A DNA stretch of 64,000 nt, from contig RMBW01000136.1 in the NCBI GenBank assembly GCA_004009845.1, forward strand, positions 1 through 64,000, read 5' to 3'. Source of the stretch: Davidsoniella eucalypti. Taxonomy: Eukaryota > Ascomycota > Sordariomycetes > Microascales > Ceratocystidaceae. The position numbers and the translations under genes are program-made. Positions 12,302 to 24,300 of this stretch are shown piece by piece (position 1 is the stretch's first letter; each line of letters starts with the position of its first letter). The notes below the pieces were generated by a model. The model searched no databases, had not been told where the DNA came from, and saw only the letters and a list, made by a program, of their open reading frames with translations.

Positions 12302-14475
12302 CTTATGAGGGACACAAAGAAAACCCGTAGTAAAGCCACGGAAACACAGTTGATTGTGGAATTATCTTCTCACTACAGTATCGTGACGCTCAAATTGGCT
12401 GTCGCGATTCTTCCATCCAGCCCAAGGAACTCTTTTCGCAGACTTTTTTGTGGGGCGCCGCGATAAACCCCACTTAAACGTGCTCTTATCAGTACAGGTG
12501 GCATCAGCTGAGGTCAGAGCTTCTGACAGCCGCCAGATATATGACCAACTGCCGCGCTTGACTAATAGCCTAGCTTTGAATCCCTGCAAGGTCGTCTACG
12601 ATCAAGCTTGTTTTGGGCTTCTCGATAAATCAGCTCGGGTAGGTTGGCTAGTTTAGAGCAAAAACAATCATAAAGTACGTGGCAAACCAGCTAGTTTTGC
12701 AATAGTGAAGCTGCTATGCCATAGTTTATGCACCAAGAACAGTGTTGCCTAGTGGTACTTGCTCTATTCTAGAGCGCCAAAGCCTCCGACCTGCGCAATG
12801 CAACTGTTTAAGAATAATATGATACTTGAGTCGTATTCCTCGCAGATTCTCTACTTTGACTTGCGAGCGCACTTGAAAATTGTCAAACGCCCCGTGCTCC
12901 GTATAATATAGCACCAAAAGTAGTAGTTGGAGTTGTCTGTTTTTCTTCTTTTGCATTCTAGCTTCTCGGGGCTATCATGATTAGTAATGGGGTCTTTAAA
13001 TAACCCGACTAATAGATAGGTTTGCTTCTTAGTCGTCTTTTGTTCTTCTGTCAGGTGGGTCGTTTGGATCAGCTCCGGGCCACGAAGCCTGACAGCCTGA
13101 GTTCCCTGATCCTCGAGGGATAAAGACCTAACTATGTACATTATTACTGATCAACTGGGTGCGAGGCAAAGACTGGAGGCCGTCAGCTAAATAGTATGGT
13201 ACAGCAAGTCACTATTCAAGCTTAAGATTGATATACATAGTGGTTGGTAGTGCGACATGAGCTTCATCAGAGCCGGATTTGAGAACTATACGATTAGTAT
13301 CTGACGTCACCCCCTGGTTCAGGGTTGGACTTGGGCTGTTTCAAGCGCTTCGAAGAAAAAAAAGAAAGAAAAAAAAAGTAAACAAGCGAGTATTTGCTAG
13401 GAACTGGAATTGGTTAAGCGGAACAGCCGGGCTCCCGCCGTAAAAAAACATTGCTTGTCTAGCGGAATCAAAGGAAACACCTTAAAAATATAGGAAAAAA
13501 AAAAACAATTAGCCACTGAAGATCATTATCGTCACAGTGGTCATGTGCTGTGAGCAGCAGTGCACGCATCCAGTATTTAGAGGAGGCCACCATTGAGTTC
13601 CAGCAAAACGTCCCCTGCGTCTACCAAGCGACGACAAAGCCCGGATTCAAGCTGCTTGCATAGCATGAATTATCATTGTGGCTCTGTTAGATTATTCGAC
13701 ATCCAAATTTTAGCAGCGTCTGGTCGTAGCTTATAGTTTAAGCGCAAAATGCTAGGGTGTTGAGGTGCTATATGACGATTTAACAATGACCGCCAACTGC
13801 TGCTTTGATCCGCCCGCCCCGGGACGTAAAGCTCAAGAGGACCGACGGCAAAGTCTGGCTTGGCTAGAGAGGTCGGGTTTGAGACCGTGGGCCAGGCCAA
13901 AATCTAAAACTTTGCCGCTATGTTGTAAGCGGTATATAGAGAGTTAGATAGATTGAAATGTGTCATTCTGTAATTGCTTTTCTGGGAATCTCGAGTCAGT
14001 ACTTGTAGCGCAAACAGGTTCCTTCTTGAATCAGCCGCGATCCATCACTTCTTTTTCTCCTCCCACTTCTTCCTCCCGTTCTCTTTTTCTACTAGTAGTT
14101 TCCCTATTCCGCCGCGTGTTTCCGCTGCTCTTGCCTTTGTTGGTGTGGCGTGTGGCCTGCCATTGCTATTTCTGTTTCTATTTCTGTCTCCTTTTGCTTT
14201 GTTTCTACAACAACTTTATCCGTCAGAACGAGGCTGTTAGCTTCTAAGCAATCTCCTCCCGGCCAATTTTGTGATTCAGCTTTTCACTCCAGCATCTCTT
14301 CGTCTTTTCTTGATTGCGTTTTTCTTCTGTTGCCCTATCACCAATCAATCATTAATCGCAGGCCCATTCGAAATCTCGCGCTTCTTCTTAGCTTGCTAAG
14401 CGCCGCTTTTTTGATCTCTTGGCAAGCCTGCCATAGCCTCTTTATTCCTACTAGAACCACAACCTAAACGCCAAC
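12302..14475. other. Divergent intergenic region, Dbp4 / Sec14-like
   Basis: 2.2 kb between two divergent genes. No gene seen; short frames on both strands have no recognisable content. It contains A-rich runs at 13360-13380 and 13494-13504. A strongly pyrimidine-rich block at about 14030-14330 is probably the leader of the Sec14-like gene. Confidence 0.5.
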
Positions 14476-16143
14476 ATGCGCCCCTCTATCGAGATTCACA
14501 ACGGTATAGCCGCTACTGCATCGATCTCCGCTGCTGAATTTGCGTATCCAAATGGCCACTGCGAGCATCTGAACGAGTCCGAGCAGGAAGCTTTGGAGGC
14601 TTTCAAGAAACTCTTTGCTGCCAAGGGCTACTATAAAGCTGGTCCGCCGCCTTCGCATGACGATGCGACTCTAATGTAAAAAGAACCCCCATTCCGCCTA
14701 TATTCAGCCAATAGCATGTGCTCATTTTGTTGCTAACTACCTTTCTTTGCTTTGCTCCTAATAGTCGATTCCTCCGTGCCCGCCGCTGGGTTCCCGAAGA
14801 TGCCCTAGTGCAAATCACAGAAACCGAAGAATGGCGCAAGGCCAACGACATCGATGTTCTATACGATACTATCGACTTGGAAGCCTACGAGCAGAGTCGC
14901 ATTATGGTATGACATGCTATTCAACACAGTTATATATATATATATAATTTTCCCGCCAATTATGTTTGAGACAACACAAGCTCCATCATATGCATACCCA
15001 ACTGACATTGTCTTCTCTTCCTTCAGTACCCCCAATGGACGGGCCGCCGTGACCGCCGGGGAATACCCCTCTATGTCTTCCAAATCCGCGCTCTCGATAG
15101 CAAGTCGGTAGCGCACTACGAGAAGATTGGCGCTACAACAACATTCAGCAAGGCCAAGACTGACGGTAAAACACCTGCTGGCCTGCTCAGACTGTTTGCT
15201 CTCTATGAAAATCTATGCCAGTTCTCATTCCCTCTCTGCTCGCAACTCGAAGACCGCCAGTTCCCCAATATGCCTATAACTATGACGACCAACATTGTCG
15301 ATATCTCAGGTGTCAGCTTGAAACAGTTTTGGAATCTTAAGAGTCACATGCAATCTGCTAGTACCTTAGCCACTGCCAACTATCCGGAAACCCTCGACCG
15401 TAAGTCTATGATATTGTATATCCCTGGAGTTGCCTCTCGCTAACTAGAACCTGTCTTTTTTTCTAGGTATCTTTGTAAGTATATGCAGCAAAATTCACAG
15501 ATCTGCACTAAAGCAACCTTGATGTAGGGTCTGATGAACACCGTGTTTTATATAGTACTAATCATCGGCGCACACGCGTGTATAGATTATTGGTGCTCCC
15601 TCATTCTTCTCTACGGTTTGGAGCTGGGTTAAACGGTGGTTTGACCCTACGACAGTTTCAAAAATCTTTATTCTTTCTTCATCGGAAGTTACATCGACCC
15701 TATCAACGTTTATCGACCCCAAAAACATCCCAAAACAATACGGCGGCGAGTTGAACTTCAACTGGGGCGACTTGCCTACTATTGACCCTTCTTGGAACGG
15801 TGTCATACAATGGGAGAATGGCCACAGGAGCTTTCCTTCAGGGCCCATGGTGTGGAAACCCTATGGTGATGACTCTAGACTAGAATGCATTGGTCTTGGC
15901 TCTAGAAACGGAAAAGAACACAAAGAGCGGATATGCACTGTACCCAAGACATATCTTCAGCCTTGGGAAAGAGCCATGAATGTGGTGGCTTCAGAATCTG
16001 TGAAGTCCGAGGAAAACAGCCAAGCTACCACCCTAGTTGAGGAGACTACAACCAAGGTCGGAGAAATCAGCACTGGCAATGAGAAGGTCGCAGCAGTTGC
16101 GGCTCAGACCGAAAATGTCAACGTTGCAGCTCCAACGGCATAG
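14476..16143 (+). CDS. Sec14-like CRAL-TRIO lipid-transfer protein
   Basis: Five exons by inspection: 14476-14675, 14765-14906, 15027-15399, an 8-nt micro-exon 15467-15474, and 15586-16143, for 426 residues. All joins keep frame and restore family blocks: the CRAL-TRIO N motif 'IRFLRARRW', then 'YPQWTGRRDRRGIPLYVFQ', the lipid-binding lobe 'TTNIVDISGVSLKQFWNLK', and 'YPETLDRIF-IIGAPSFFSTVW'. The last join is made only if the micro-exon is used. The C-terminal half has the basic/aromatic 'FILSSSEVTSTLSTFIDPKNIP' region with 'YGGELNFNWGD', then a low-complexity tail. Members exchange phosphatidylinositol and other lipids between membranes in the cytosol. The exact ligand cannot be told from sequence. 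Intron boundaries are inferred, not shown by cDNA. Confidence 0.88.
15467..15474 (+). other. 8-nt micro-exon of the Sec14-like gene
   Basis: Flanked by TTCTAG on the left and GTAAGT on the right, these eight bases complete an Arg codon and add Ile-Phe. They join 'YPETLD' to 'IIGAPSFFS' in frame. Without them the CRAL-TRIO core would lose the conserved R-I-F step and shift frame. Confidence 0.75.
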
Positions 16144-16554
16144 GCATATAAGTGAAAAAGAAAAAGAAAAAGAAAGCAATAGGCTAGTCCATAGAGCCAA
16201 TATTGGCTACGGCTGGCCTTGCTATATGACGTTCGGATTAGGCCCGAAGCCGGGCAGGGGATGCGATACCAGTTTTGTCTTGTTTTTATATCTTTTCATC
16301 TCCTTTTTTTCCCGTTCAACACCACTCAGGCATTGTATTTTTTGTTAGCTGTCTTCATGTTGACTCATTTATTGATCATTCATAATCCTTTTGTTCTACT
16401 TTCCATATCAAGATGACGCAAGGATGGAGTTCCGCCATAGTAGTAAGAGTAGCTATCTCTAATAATATATACTCTATCCCAGATACAATATAATGCTCTT
16501 AAATGTGTGCCAACACTGAGATGTGTGTTGGTGCATACTTAGCCATGGGTTTTT
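16144..16554. other. Convergent 3' intergenic region
   Basis: 411 bp between converging genes. It holds a short (AAAAAG)n run at 16154-16176 just after the Sec14-like stop codon. Nothing else seen. Confidence 0.5.
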
Positions 16555-17247
16555 TTATTCATTTTTGTCTTCTTCCAGGTGTCCTCTGCGACGCCGCCAA
16601 ATAGCGACGCCTCGTTCGATCTCATCCCAAGTAACGCCGTCTGTGACCAATTTCATAGTGACACCCAAACTCTCTACTTCTTTGTTGCGGCTCTCATCAT
16701 CAAAGAACAGCATATCTTCATACTTGATGCCCGTTTTCTTAGCCAAAGTTTCGAAATGAGAAATCTTACTCCTAGGATATATTTCCAGCGGAGCATCGAA
16801 CAGCTCCAGAGCCCTACGAGGTTTCTCCCACTGCAAATCATCCTTATTACTATTACCACCACCGAAAAACTTACTACCTCCTCCATAGGATGGCGTTGCG
16901 CTCGGAAGCGGAGGCGGCGCGGGGATATGTAGTAACTTGAGCATTTCACGGGCGAGATCCGGAGCAGAAGTACGCGATGCAACAGCAAGTCGGACACCGG
17001 CACGTGAAAGGGCGTGTAAAACAGATGGGACTTCACGGTAGAAGGCGTAGGTGTCGGTGGCGCGGTCAGAGACGGTGAAGGCATCGACGGCTTTAAGTGG
17101 CGGGGTCACGTGGACGTCGACCCAGAAGGGCCAGAGTGTGAAATCGAGATCGAAGACGATCATGGATGGGAGAGGTAGCGGCGGCTCAGTTAGACTGGTA
17201 GGCAGGAAGTCCGTAGACGGTGGCGGAGCTTTCGATCTCGGAGCCAT
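16555..17247 (-). CDS. Magnesium-dependent phosphatase-1 (MDP-1), HAD superfamily
   Basis: A single exon of 230 residues starting MAPRSKAPPP. HAD motif I is 'VFDLDFTLWPFW' with nucleophile Asp33 and acid/base Asp35. Motif II lies in 'AVASRTSAPDLA', and motif IV is 'MLFFDDES' with its paired Asp. The Trp after motif I and the length match the eukaryotic MDP-1/acid phosphatase family (Pfam Acid_PPase). A Gly/Pro-rich insert around 113-130 is likely a surface loop. The family dephosphorylates phosphotyrosine-like or glycated substrates with magnesium, and the physiological substrate is uncertain. Convergent with the Sec14-like gene and divergent from the dioxygenase gene. Confidence 0.9.
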   Translation of the reverse strand: MAPRSKAPPPSTDFLPTSLTEPPLPLPSMIVFDLDFTLWPFWVDVHVTPPLKAVDAFTVSDRATDTYAFYREVPSVLHALSRAGVRLAVASRTSAPDLAREMLKLLHIPAPPPLPSATPSYGGGSKFFGGGNSNKDDLQWEKPRRALELFDAPLEIYPRSKISHFETLAKKTGIKYEDMLFFDDESRNKEVESLGVTMKLVTDGVTWDEIERGVAIWRRRRGHLEEDKNE

Positions 17248-19098
17248 GATGATGGTGTATGATATGAGGGGAGAGGGATTTTTTTGATACTGGGCAAGTA
17301 GGAAATGCTATTTAGTAGGATTTAGATGTAGGTAGATAGGTACGGTCTCAGTTAGAGTGAGATAAGATGTGATTGAGATGTAACGAAGCGGAAGCGGTCT
17401 TGCTAAAAGTGAGATTGGCTTGATTCAAGGCCGTTCGGTCAAGATCGCGGGATTTTTGGGGTCTGATTGGTGGAATCGGAGCCGGCTTTGTCATCAAGGG
17501 TCTGTGGGTTAGCGAGAACTCGGAGAATTTATGACAACTATTGTTTAAGTACACTAAGATTAAGCAGCAAGTTTTACTTTTCATTAACGACCACATCCTC
17601 CTCCAGCAACAAGCTGACATTTCTGCCAATGAAATTTGGACTTGTCCTTGGTCAAATACTACCATAAGTTCTAATAAATTTCGCAGTCTAGAGAGCTAAA
17701 ATCTGTGAAGTGAATAGACGCAAAATAAAACACAAAACCATGTTCACCAAGCTGGGTATATCTTTATGTTAGGGTTAACAGGGTAGTAGTTCATGTTTGA
17801 TTTTGCCTGACTGATACGAAGCCCGGCATTTCGCCTTTATAAGTGTCAAACCTAGCATCGAAGTCCCGGAATCGTTGCATGAGAAGAATGGTATGGGAGT
17901 ATGCATGACAGCTTCCCTTTCTAAAAAAAAAGGATGACTGGTGTATTACATCGTTGGATGTTTCCCAAAGTTGGAGAACCAGCCAAACCGGATGAAGAAG
18001 CCTGCTGATTATTTTCTTTTGGATTTTTTTTTGGAGGGATAAGAAGAGACAAACATGTAATGACAAGAACAGGACGAAGAAAAAAACAGATGGAGAAGGG
18101 GGCCATGAACAGGAGACGGTCTTTGCAACTATGTGATACTACCTAGCTTTTTCTTTTTTTTCAAGAGAGATACATTTGGTACGGGGCGGACTCCCATCTT
18201 TAAGCTTGTAGAATCTTGCCTTCTCTTCGTTTCTTACCAATCTGATCTGTGCTTTAGTCGGACTCTCCCCACTGGCCTCCGCAGAACAAGTCAAGGCCAG
18301 CCAGCCACTTCAGTGCTCTTGCAAGGGATAAGACCGAAACAACGAAGAGAGAGTACGGGGCACACATATACTAGGCAAATAGAATGCTGCCTTTTCCAAA
18401 GTGCTTAGGAGCTGAACTAAATATCCAGTGTCGGGCAAGGAATGGCTTCTCTGGAGGCTAGTATAATATTATATGTACATACAGTAAGGAGCCTGCTATG
18501 TAAGTCTATGCATCAGGAAGCCTAGTTCAGGCTGAATTCAGCCCTTGCTTACTTTTTTTTTTAATTCATTAATCTTATGGAGCTATAGAGCTATGAATAT
18601 GTTTCTTTTTATCTTTACTAATACGGGAGTCCATGAACCAGCTCGAACTCGGCGTAGACACTGAACACGCACCTACAAATACAACCACACAGGAGAATCA
18701 AAAGTACGACCATAATCTGCATATCGATCTGATGGTGGCGTTACGTTGGCTATCTCTTTGGATGGGTATGGAAAGCAGAGCTCGGCTCGTCGGTGCTTTC
18801 TTGACCCTGTCTGACCATGTGTTGTACTTTTGGGGGAGAGACGGAAGACATATAAGAACAAGTACGGGTAGTAGTGGTGGAGAGAATTAGACACCCACCT
18901 GCCAAAGGAGTAGATATATCACGGCCGCTGCATCATCTTTTCCTCGGACAGAGAAAGAGACGCTGCATTATTTCTTCATTGTTTCTTTTCTCAAGTTCGA
19001 GAAGCCCAAAGGACGAACGTTGTCTTGTACATACGATCTGCAGCTTATCTTCCTATCTTCCCCTGTTTATACAACTTGATACCCGATCTTCTATTAAT
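17248..19098. other. Divergent intergenic region with a LINE tail
   Basis: No gene recognised in 1.85 kb. A LINE 3' end on the minus strand lies at 18553-18597 (listed separately). The last 200 bases are pyrimidine-rich and probably form the leader of the dioxygenase gene. A GTG-initiated extension of that gene's frame back to 18874 is not a likely start. Confidence 0.5.
18553..18597 (-). mobile_element. Micro-LINE: solo LINE 3' end
   Basis: On the minus strand this fragment repeats the 3' terminus of the LINE ending at 38370. It runs from TTCATAGCTCTATAGCTCC through an AT-rich stretch to an A tail (T10 on the plus strand), with about one mismatch in the last 40 bases before the tail. It shares the 25 bases before the tail with the copy at 1898-1946. 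No coding sequence remains. I could not find a clear target-site duplication. Confidence 0.65.
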
Positions 19099-20266
19099 AT
19101 GTCTCCTACTGACCGAATCGCCGCTGTGGGCAAGCACCTCGCACCACAGCGCAAGATCAGCCTAACCCGACTCGTCTGGGTTTCCTATGCCCACAAAGAC
19201 ATCCCGTCGGCCATGAAATTCTACGCCGACTTCGGTCTCGCACAAGTAGCATACACGCCACAGGCCGCCACAGCCGACGCATCTTCTCCGGCGACGTACT
19301 TCTTGCGCGGCTACGGGACCGACGCCTTTTGTCTGCGCGCCGTGGCCGCCGAGAAAAACGCCTTTGACGGCGCGGCCTTTGAAGTATCTGCGCTCGCCGA
19401 CCTCGAATATGCGGCAGCTACTCTGCCCCGCGCCACGCCGGTACACGATCTAGACGCGCCAGGCGGCGGCAAGATGGTAACCTTTTACGACCCGGTCGAC
19501 CAGTATCCGTTCCATCTGGTGTTTGGCCAGCAGAGCGTCGAGGCCCAGGCGCCAGAGTTCCCTATGCTCCAGGTCAACTACCCGCTGGAGAAGCAACGGC
19601 CGGCGGGAAGCAAGCAGCGCTTCACAAAGAGGCCGGCGCCAGTGCACAAGTTTGGCCATTTTGGCGTGTGCACGACAGACTTTGAAAAGTCGTACGACTT
19701 TTATACACGGGCGTTCAACTTCTTCCCAAGCGAGGTGCGTTTGATGCCGGAGAGAAGGGCAATGAACAGTATATCCGTGTAACTAACACATAGACTTTAT
19801 ATACAGCTTATACATACGCCCGAGGGCACCAACGTCACTGTCTTCCTGCGCCTTAACCGCGGTTCGACCGTCGTCGACCACCACTGCTTCTTCTTCTACC
19901 AAGGCCCGCAGTTCCACGTACATCACTCATCGTTTGAGACGCATGACTTCGATACACAGGTGCTAGGCCACGATTGGCTACGCCAGCAGGGCTACGAGAA
20001 CTGCTGGGGCGTGGGCCGGCATATCATGGGCAGCCAGATATTCGACTACTGGTTTGATCCCAGCCGCTTCATCATGGAGCACTATGTAGATGGAGATCTA
20101 CTCGATAGCTCGGAGCCTACGCACCATACACTAGCTGGGCCGGGTAATCTCCATGTTTGGGGTAAGTCGTCTGGTTTTGCTCGAGGCGATGAGGAAACAA
20201 AGGAAAACAAAAGCTAACGGATTTTCTCATGCAGGGCCGGACGTGCCACCGACATTCTTGTCGTAA
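19099..20266 (+). CDS. Extradiol (VOC-fold) dioxygenase-like protein
   Basis: Three exons, 19099-19734, 19807-20161 and 20235-20266, with short introns (GTGCGT..ACAG and GTAAGT..GCAG) give 340 residues. Two tandem vicinal-oxygen-chelate (glyoxalase/bleomycin-resistance) domains are visible, about 20-145 and 180-310. The second carries the usual type I extradiol ligands: His187 ('KFGHFGV'), a His at 251/252 ('HHSSFETHD') and Glu303 ('FIMEHYVDGD'). His284 in 'GRHIMGSQIFDYW' fits the active-site His. Such enzymes cleave catechol-type rings next to the hydroxyls using Fe(II) and oxygen. The fungal substrate is unknown. No other ring-degradation gene lies nearby, so a pathway cannot be assigned. 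The start ATG at 19099 is the first Met of the conserved frame. Confidence 0.87.
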
Positions 20267-21320
20267 TGGGGAATTGTAGAATAAAAGCTCGTTCTGTTTG
20301 TCTTATTATGGCTACAAGTTGGAGAAACGCCGCTTCTGGCTCATCTGGCAAACTCCAATTCATGTGAAAGCCGGGCAATGGAAACTCATACGGATCTATC
20401 ATGCAACGTTATGACTATACATAACTATATGAGTGTATTTATACCGATATGTTGGCTGGCAAGGGGGGGAGGGAGAAGGTAATACATAATAACACCAGCA
20501 ATTGCTCGGCCCTTCGCGTTTGACAGCAGACGTCAGTTAGCAAAGGAAAAGTATAAAAAAAAAGAGCCACAGTTGTATGCGGGGGACTTGAAGTGCTTCT
20601 AAGTGAGCCGAATGTAACGCTGGCTGGGATGGAGAAAAGAGACATGGCCTTGATCACGATATTAGCTTAGGTACTACCACTATATGTACAGACGGGATAA
20701 TCACAAAAATAGACCACTAATTGTTTCCATGTCGAAAGAAATCTTAACAAGTGACCTAGCAACTGACGATAAGAGACAAAACATCGGCGGTAGTGTTACT
20801 GATAGTTGTCACGTTCAAGGTTTGTCACTTTGAGAACATGAAGATTAATATGCACTATTTAGTGGTTTACGAGATGATATTTCTAAAGCGGAACTTGCAA
20901 TAGCAATAAAAGAGCAAATCAAATTACAGAGAAAAGAAGAGAAAGTGAAACGAAACCTAAACAGCAGAGCCCGGAAATCCTGGTATATATCCATAGCCAA
21001 AATAGAGAACTAAAAAACAATAGCAAAGAAGATAAAGTGACATAAGAAACTAAAGAGTGAGCGGGCAGAAACAAAGGAAATATAGGAGATGAAAAGAAAG
21101 AATGTGAAGGAGACATTGAAAAGTAAACGATCCGCTCTTGACGTCACAGAGGATCGAAATCAAAGCTCAAAGTAACAAAACAAAAAAAAGGAAGAAACAC
21201 GTTGCTTGGAAGAGAGAAACAGCAAAATCTTGGCTGTGTAAGTGAAGACAAAAAGAAAGGACAAGAAATAAAGAGCGGTTTTTGGTGATTTTGAGATAGT
21301 CAAAAGAGACCACCTTGGTT
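20267..21320. other. Convergent 3' intergenic region
   Basis: 1.05 kb between converging genes, purine-rich on the plus strand from 20900 to 21300 (many GAAA/AAAG runs). No gene seen. Confidence 0.5.
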
Positions 21321-24300
21321 TTAAGCCAAGCCGAGAAATCTCAAGGCTTTACTGTTCGCCGTAACCCGAGAAGGCCGTTTCCAGATAAACATTGGTACAA
21401 GACGACGCTCATCGGCATCCATGACTTGCTCATCCTCAATGTCTATCTCGGCCCAGTTAGGCAGACTCATTTCGACAACGGGCTGAGCATCTAGTGAGGA
21501 CTCGAGTAGCTTTGCGGACAAAGCAGAAGACGATAAGGCGGATGTCGATAACGTAGAAAGCGGGGTGATGTTACGAGAAGAGGTTTGCTATATATGCATG
21601 ACTTTGGTTAGCGAGGTTCTATAGCACCCAATAAACAGAAGACCTGGTTGTTGACTTGCAGTTTCACGGCCCTTGGGCGGCTGGGATAGTTTGAAGTTAT
21701 TGCCGCGCGGGACTGCCGGAGCAGGCGCGGGGACGTAACTAACCGATTGAGCAGACCCACGACGCGGGAAGGGCGAGAAGGGGCCCTTGATAGGTGTGCG
21801 AGCAACAGGCGACAGTGGGGGACACAGCTCATAGTCATCCTCATAGTCTTCGCCGGGGTGTTCGTTGTCGTTGTCATCATGGCGGTGACGCGAGTGATCA
21901 TAAAACGGCGAGATCGACACCATGACGGCCGCGACGGCGTGCAGGAAACTGGCGATTTCTAGTGGCGTAGCTGCTGACGAGAGAAGGAGGTTTGACCGGC
22001 TTAATGGCGACTGTTGCTGATGCTGAGAATCACCCGAGGAAGCCCCGGGCGAAGCAGCTGCTGGCGAGAAAGACGAGTAAGACGAAGTAGCTGTTGGCGA
22101 CGGAGGGCGGCATGGAAGAGGGTTGAACGGGGCATCAGAGGCACGTGTAGCATCGAATATCTGCGCGACCTTCATGATATCTGAGCCAATCATCTTCTGC
22201 ACAGCTAGGATGGTATCCAGATGGTCTGGCGGATAATCCAGCAGCAGATAGCGGATATGCGCGTGGGCCGCCAAGAACGTCTCTAGATGCGGGATCACCA
22301 GTGATGCTAGGAGATAAGGGTTGGTGAACGGGTTATCCTCGGTCTGGTAGAGAAGACGCTGCGAGGTAAAGGCCTGCATGGCGTTGACAATCAGGTAACG
22401 CAGATCAAGCCGCCCAGAGCGCGAGTCGCCCGCTGGCCTGGTTCCGAGCTTCTCTAGCTTGCGCGAGATTGTGCTGGAGAACTTCCTGTCGACGCCATCC
22501 TGTGCACCCAAGGCTAGAATGAAGTCTACCTTGCGACGTTCGCACGAGCCGCTGCCGGTGTTGCTTAATCTACCGCCCTCGGTCTCCCGGAACACAGGCT
22601 TCCAGAGCCCGTTGAGCTCCGGGAGCATCGGGCAGAACTGCTGGTAGCCCACCTCATCCCGCGGGAACTGTGTGTCTAGTACGGCACGCAGAGAGTTCTG
22701 CACAGCAACTGCTGTAGCAGCTGGGCTCGGGGGGAGTACGTGGAAGCGAGCCGAGATGTCCTCGGGAAGCACACCAATCGGCGGCGTGTGTGCGGGAGTA
22801 GGAGGAAACGCCGGTGTAGGTGGGAACGAGGAGAGCAGATGCTCGTCACTGAGAGGTAGAACCGTGTTGGTCAGACCATCAGTAGTCTCTGGTGCATTCG
22901 TGGGGGCCATTGCGGCTGAAGACGGCTTCAGGCTGTCACCAAACTGGTAGTCGTCCTGGAATAGGCACGAGGCAGTGTTGGGAGAGCTGGCGCGTCTTAC
23001 GCCATCACCCGTCAGGTGTGCCGGCAGCGGCGGTGGCGGAATGAAACACGATACTGGACGCGAGATAACTACCCGTGGCACGGACGGCCGGCGGTAGTTA
23101 TTCGCAGGCGGACTCTGCGCGACACAAGGAAAGGCGCCGGACTGGAAATGGCCAACAACACGCTCAAGGAGACTGTCACGTGTCTGGTCACGGAAAAACA
23201 CGACCATGTCCTCGGTGAAGGGCAGCAGGTTGTGGTTGCTCGTGTCGTTGTTTCCAATCAACATGGCCGACATACGACGCGATTCCCGGCGAACGGATTC
23301 GCGGCGCATCGAGTCCCGACGCATCGATTCTCGCCTCATCGACTCCCGGCGAGCCTCTCTCCGCTCCTCTATAGACGCGCGACGCTCACGCTCTTGCTCT
23401 TCGCGAGATCCAAACGGCGACGTGAAACAGGCACGGAACTTGGGCGGAGATGGCGGTGTTGCTTTAGGGGGTGTCAGGCGGAACAAAGGGTCGTGTTGCT
23501 GCTCCTTCATGTCATGCTGCTGCTGATTCTGGCTCTGGTGAGATCCACGCCGGCGCTGCTGTTGCTTGTTGACGACAGGCTGCTGTTGGTCCAAGAAAGA
23601 TACTGGGCGCTTTGCTGGTGGGTTGTTCTTGGGGTGAGGGGGTGTCTTTGGCGGGCCACCACGGCATTTCTTAGGCGGGGGAGCAGGCGCCATCTTGACT
23701 GTTGCAAATTGTTGCATGGAGCGTGATCTATGGGGCGGCTTGGTGGGCAGTGGCAATCGCGAGCGGAGATCTGTAGCCCAAGTCTCGACAGTCTTGTGGT
23801 CGACGGGCATCTTTTGGCGCGGTGGGTACGGCGTAGTTGGAGAAACACATGAGTCCCGGCACGAGCTGCGATCACTAGACACAGTCTCGGTCGGAGAAAT
23901 CGGTCTCTCGCTGATATGGTGTTGTTGTTGGTGGTGCTGTTGGGAGTTGTGATGTGTTTGCTGGCTTCTGGACTTTGGGCTTTGGCTGCTGACACTTGGT
24001 CCGCCAAAGACCTCTGTTGTGCGGTAGAATAGCTCGCGTGTAGCGTCGTCAGCTTCGTCAAGTTGCGCCTGGGCCTGTTCTAGCGGGCTACCAAACATGT
24101 AGAAGGCTGCCATATCGCCGAACTTATCTGTGAAGCCATAAACAGGTAGGCTCATACTGCGTGGACGAGCTCGCAAAGATGAGGTCGAGTACGGCTCCGA
24201 CTGCAGATCAGATGTCTTCTCGTCCAGCGCCTCGGCGGCACGCATGACATTGACCATGCGCTCTTCGAACGTTGAACCGAAGCAGTCATCGTCCAACGTA

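Noticed and set aside
23016..23726. 236-residue plus-strand frame
   Set aside because: Antisense shadow of the Pro/Ser/Arg-rich coding region of the large minus-strand gene; Arg/Leu-rich without a domain.
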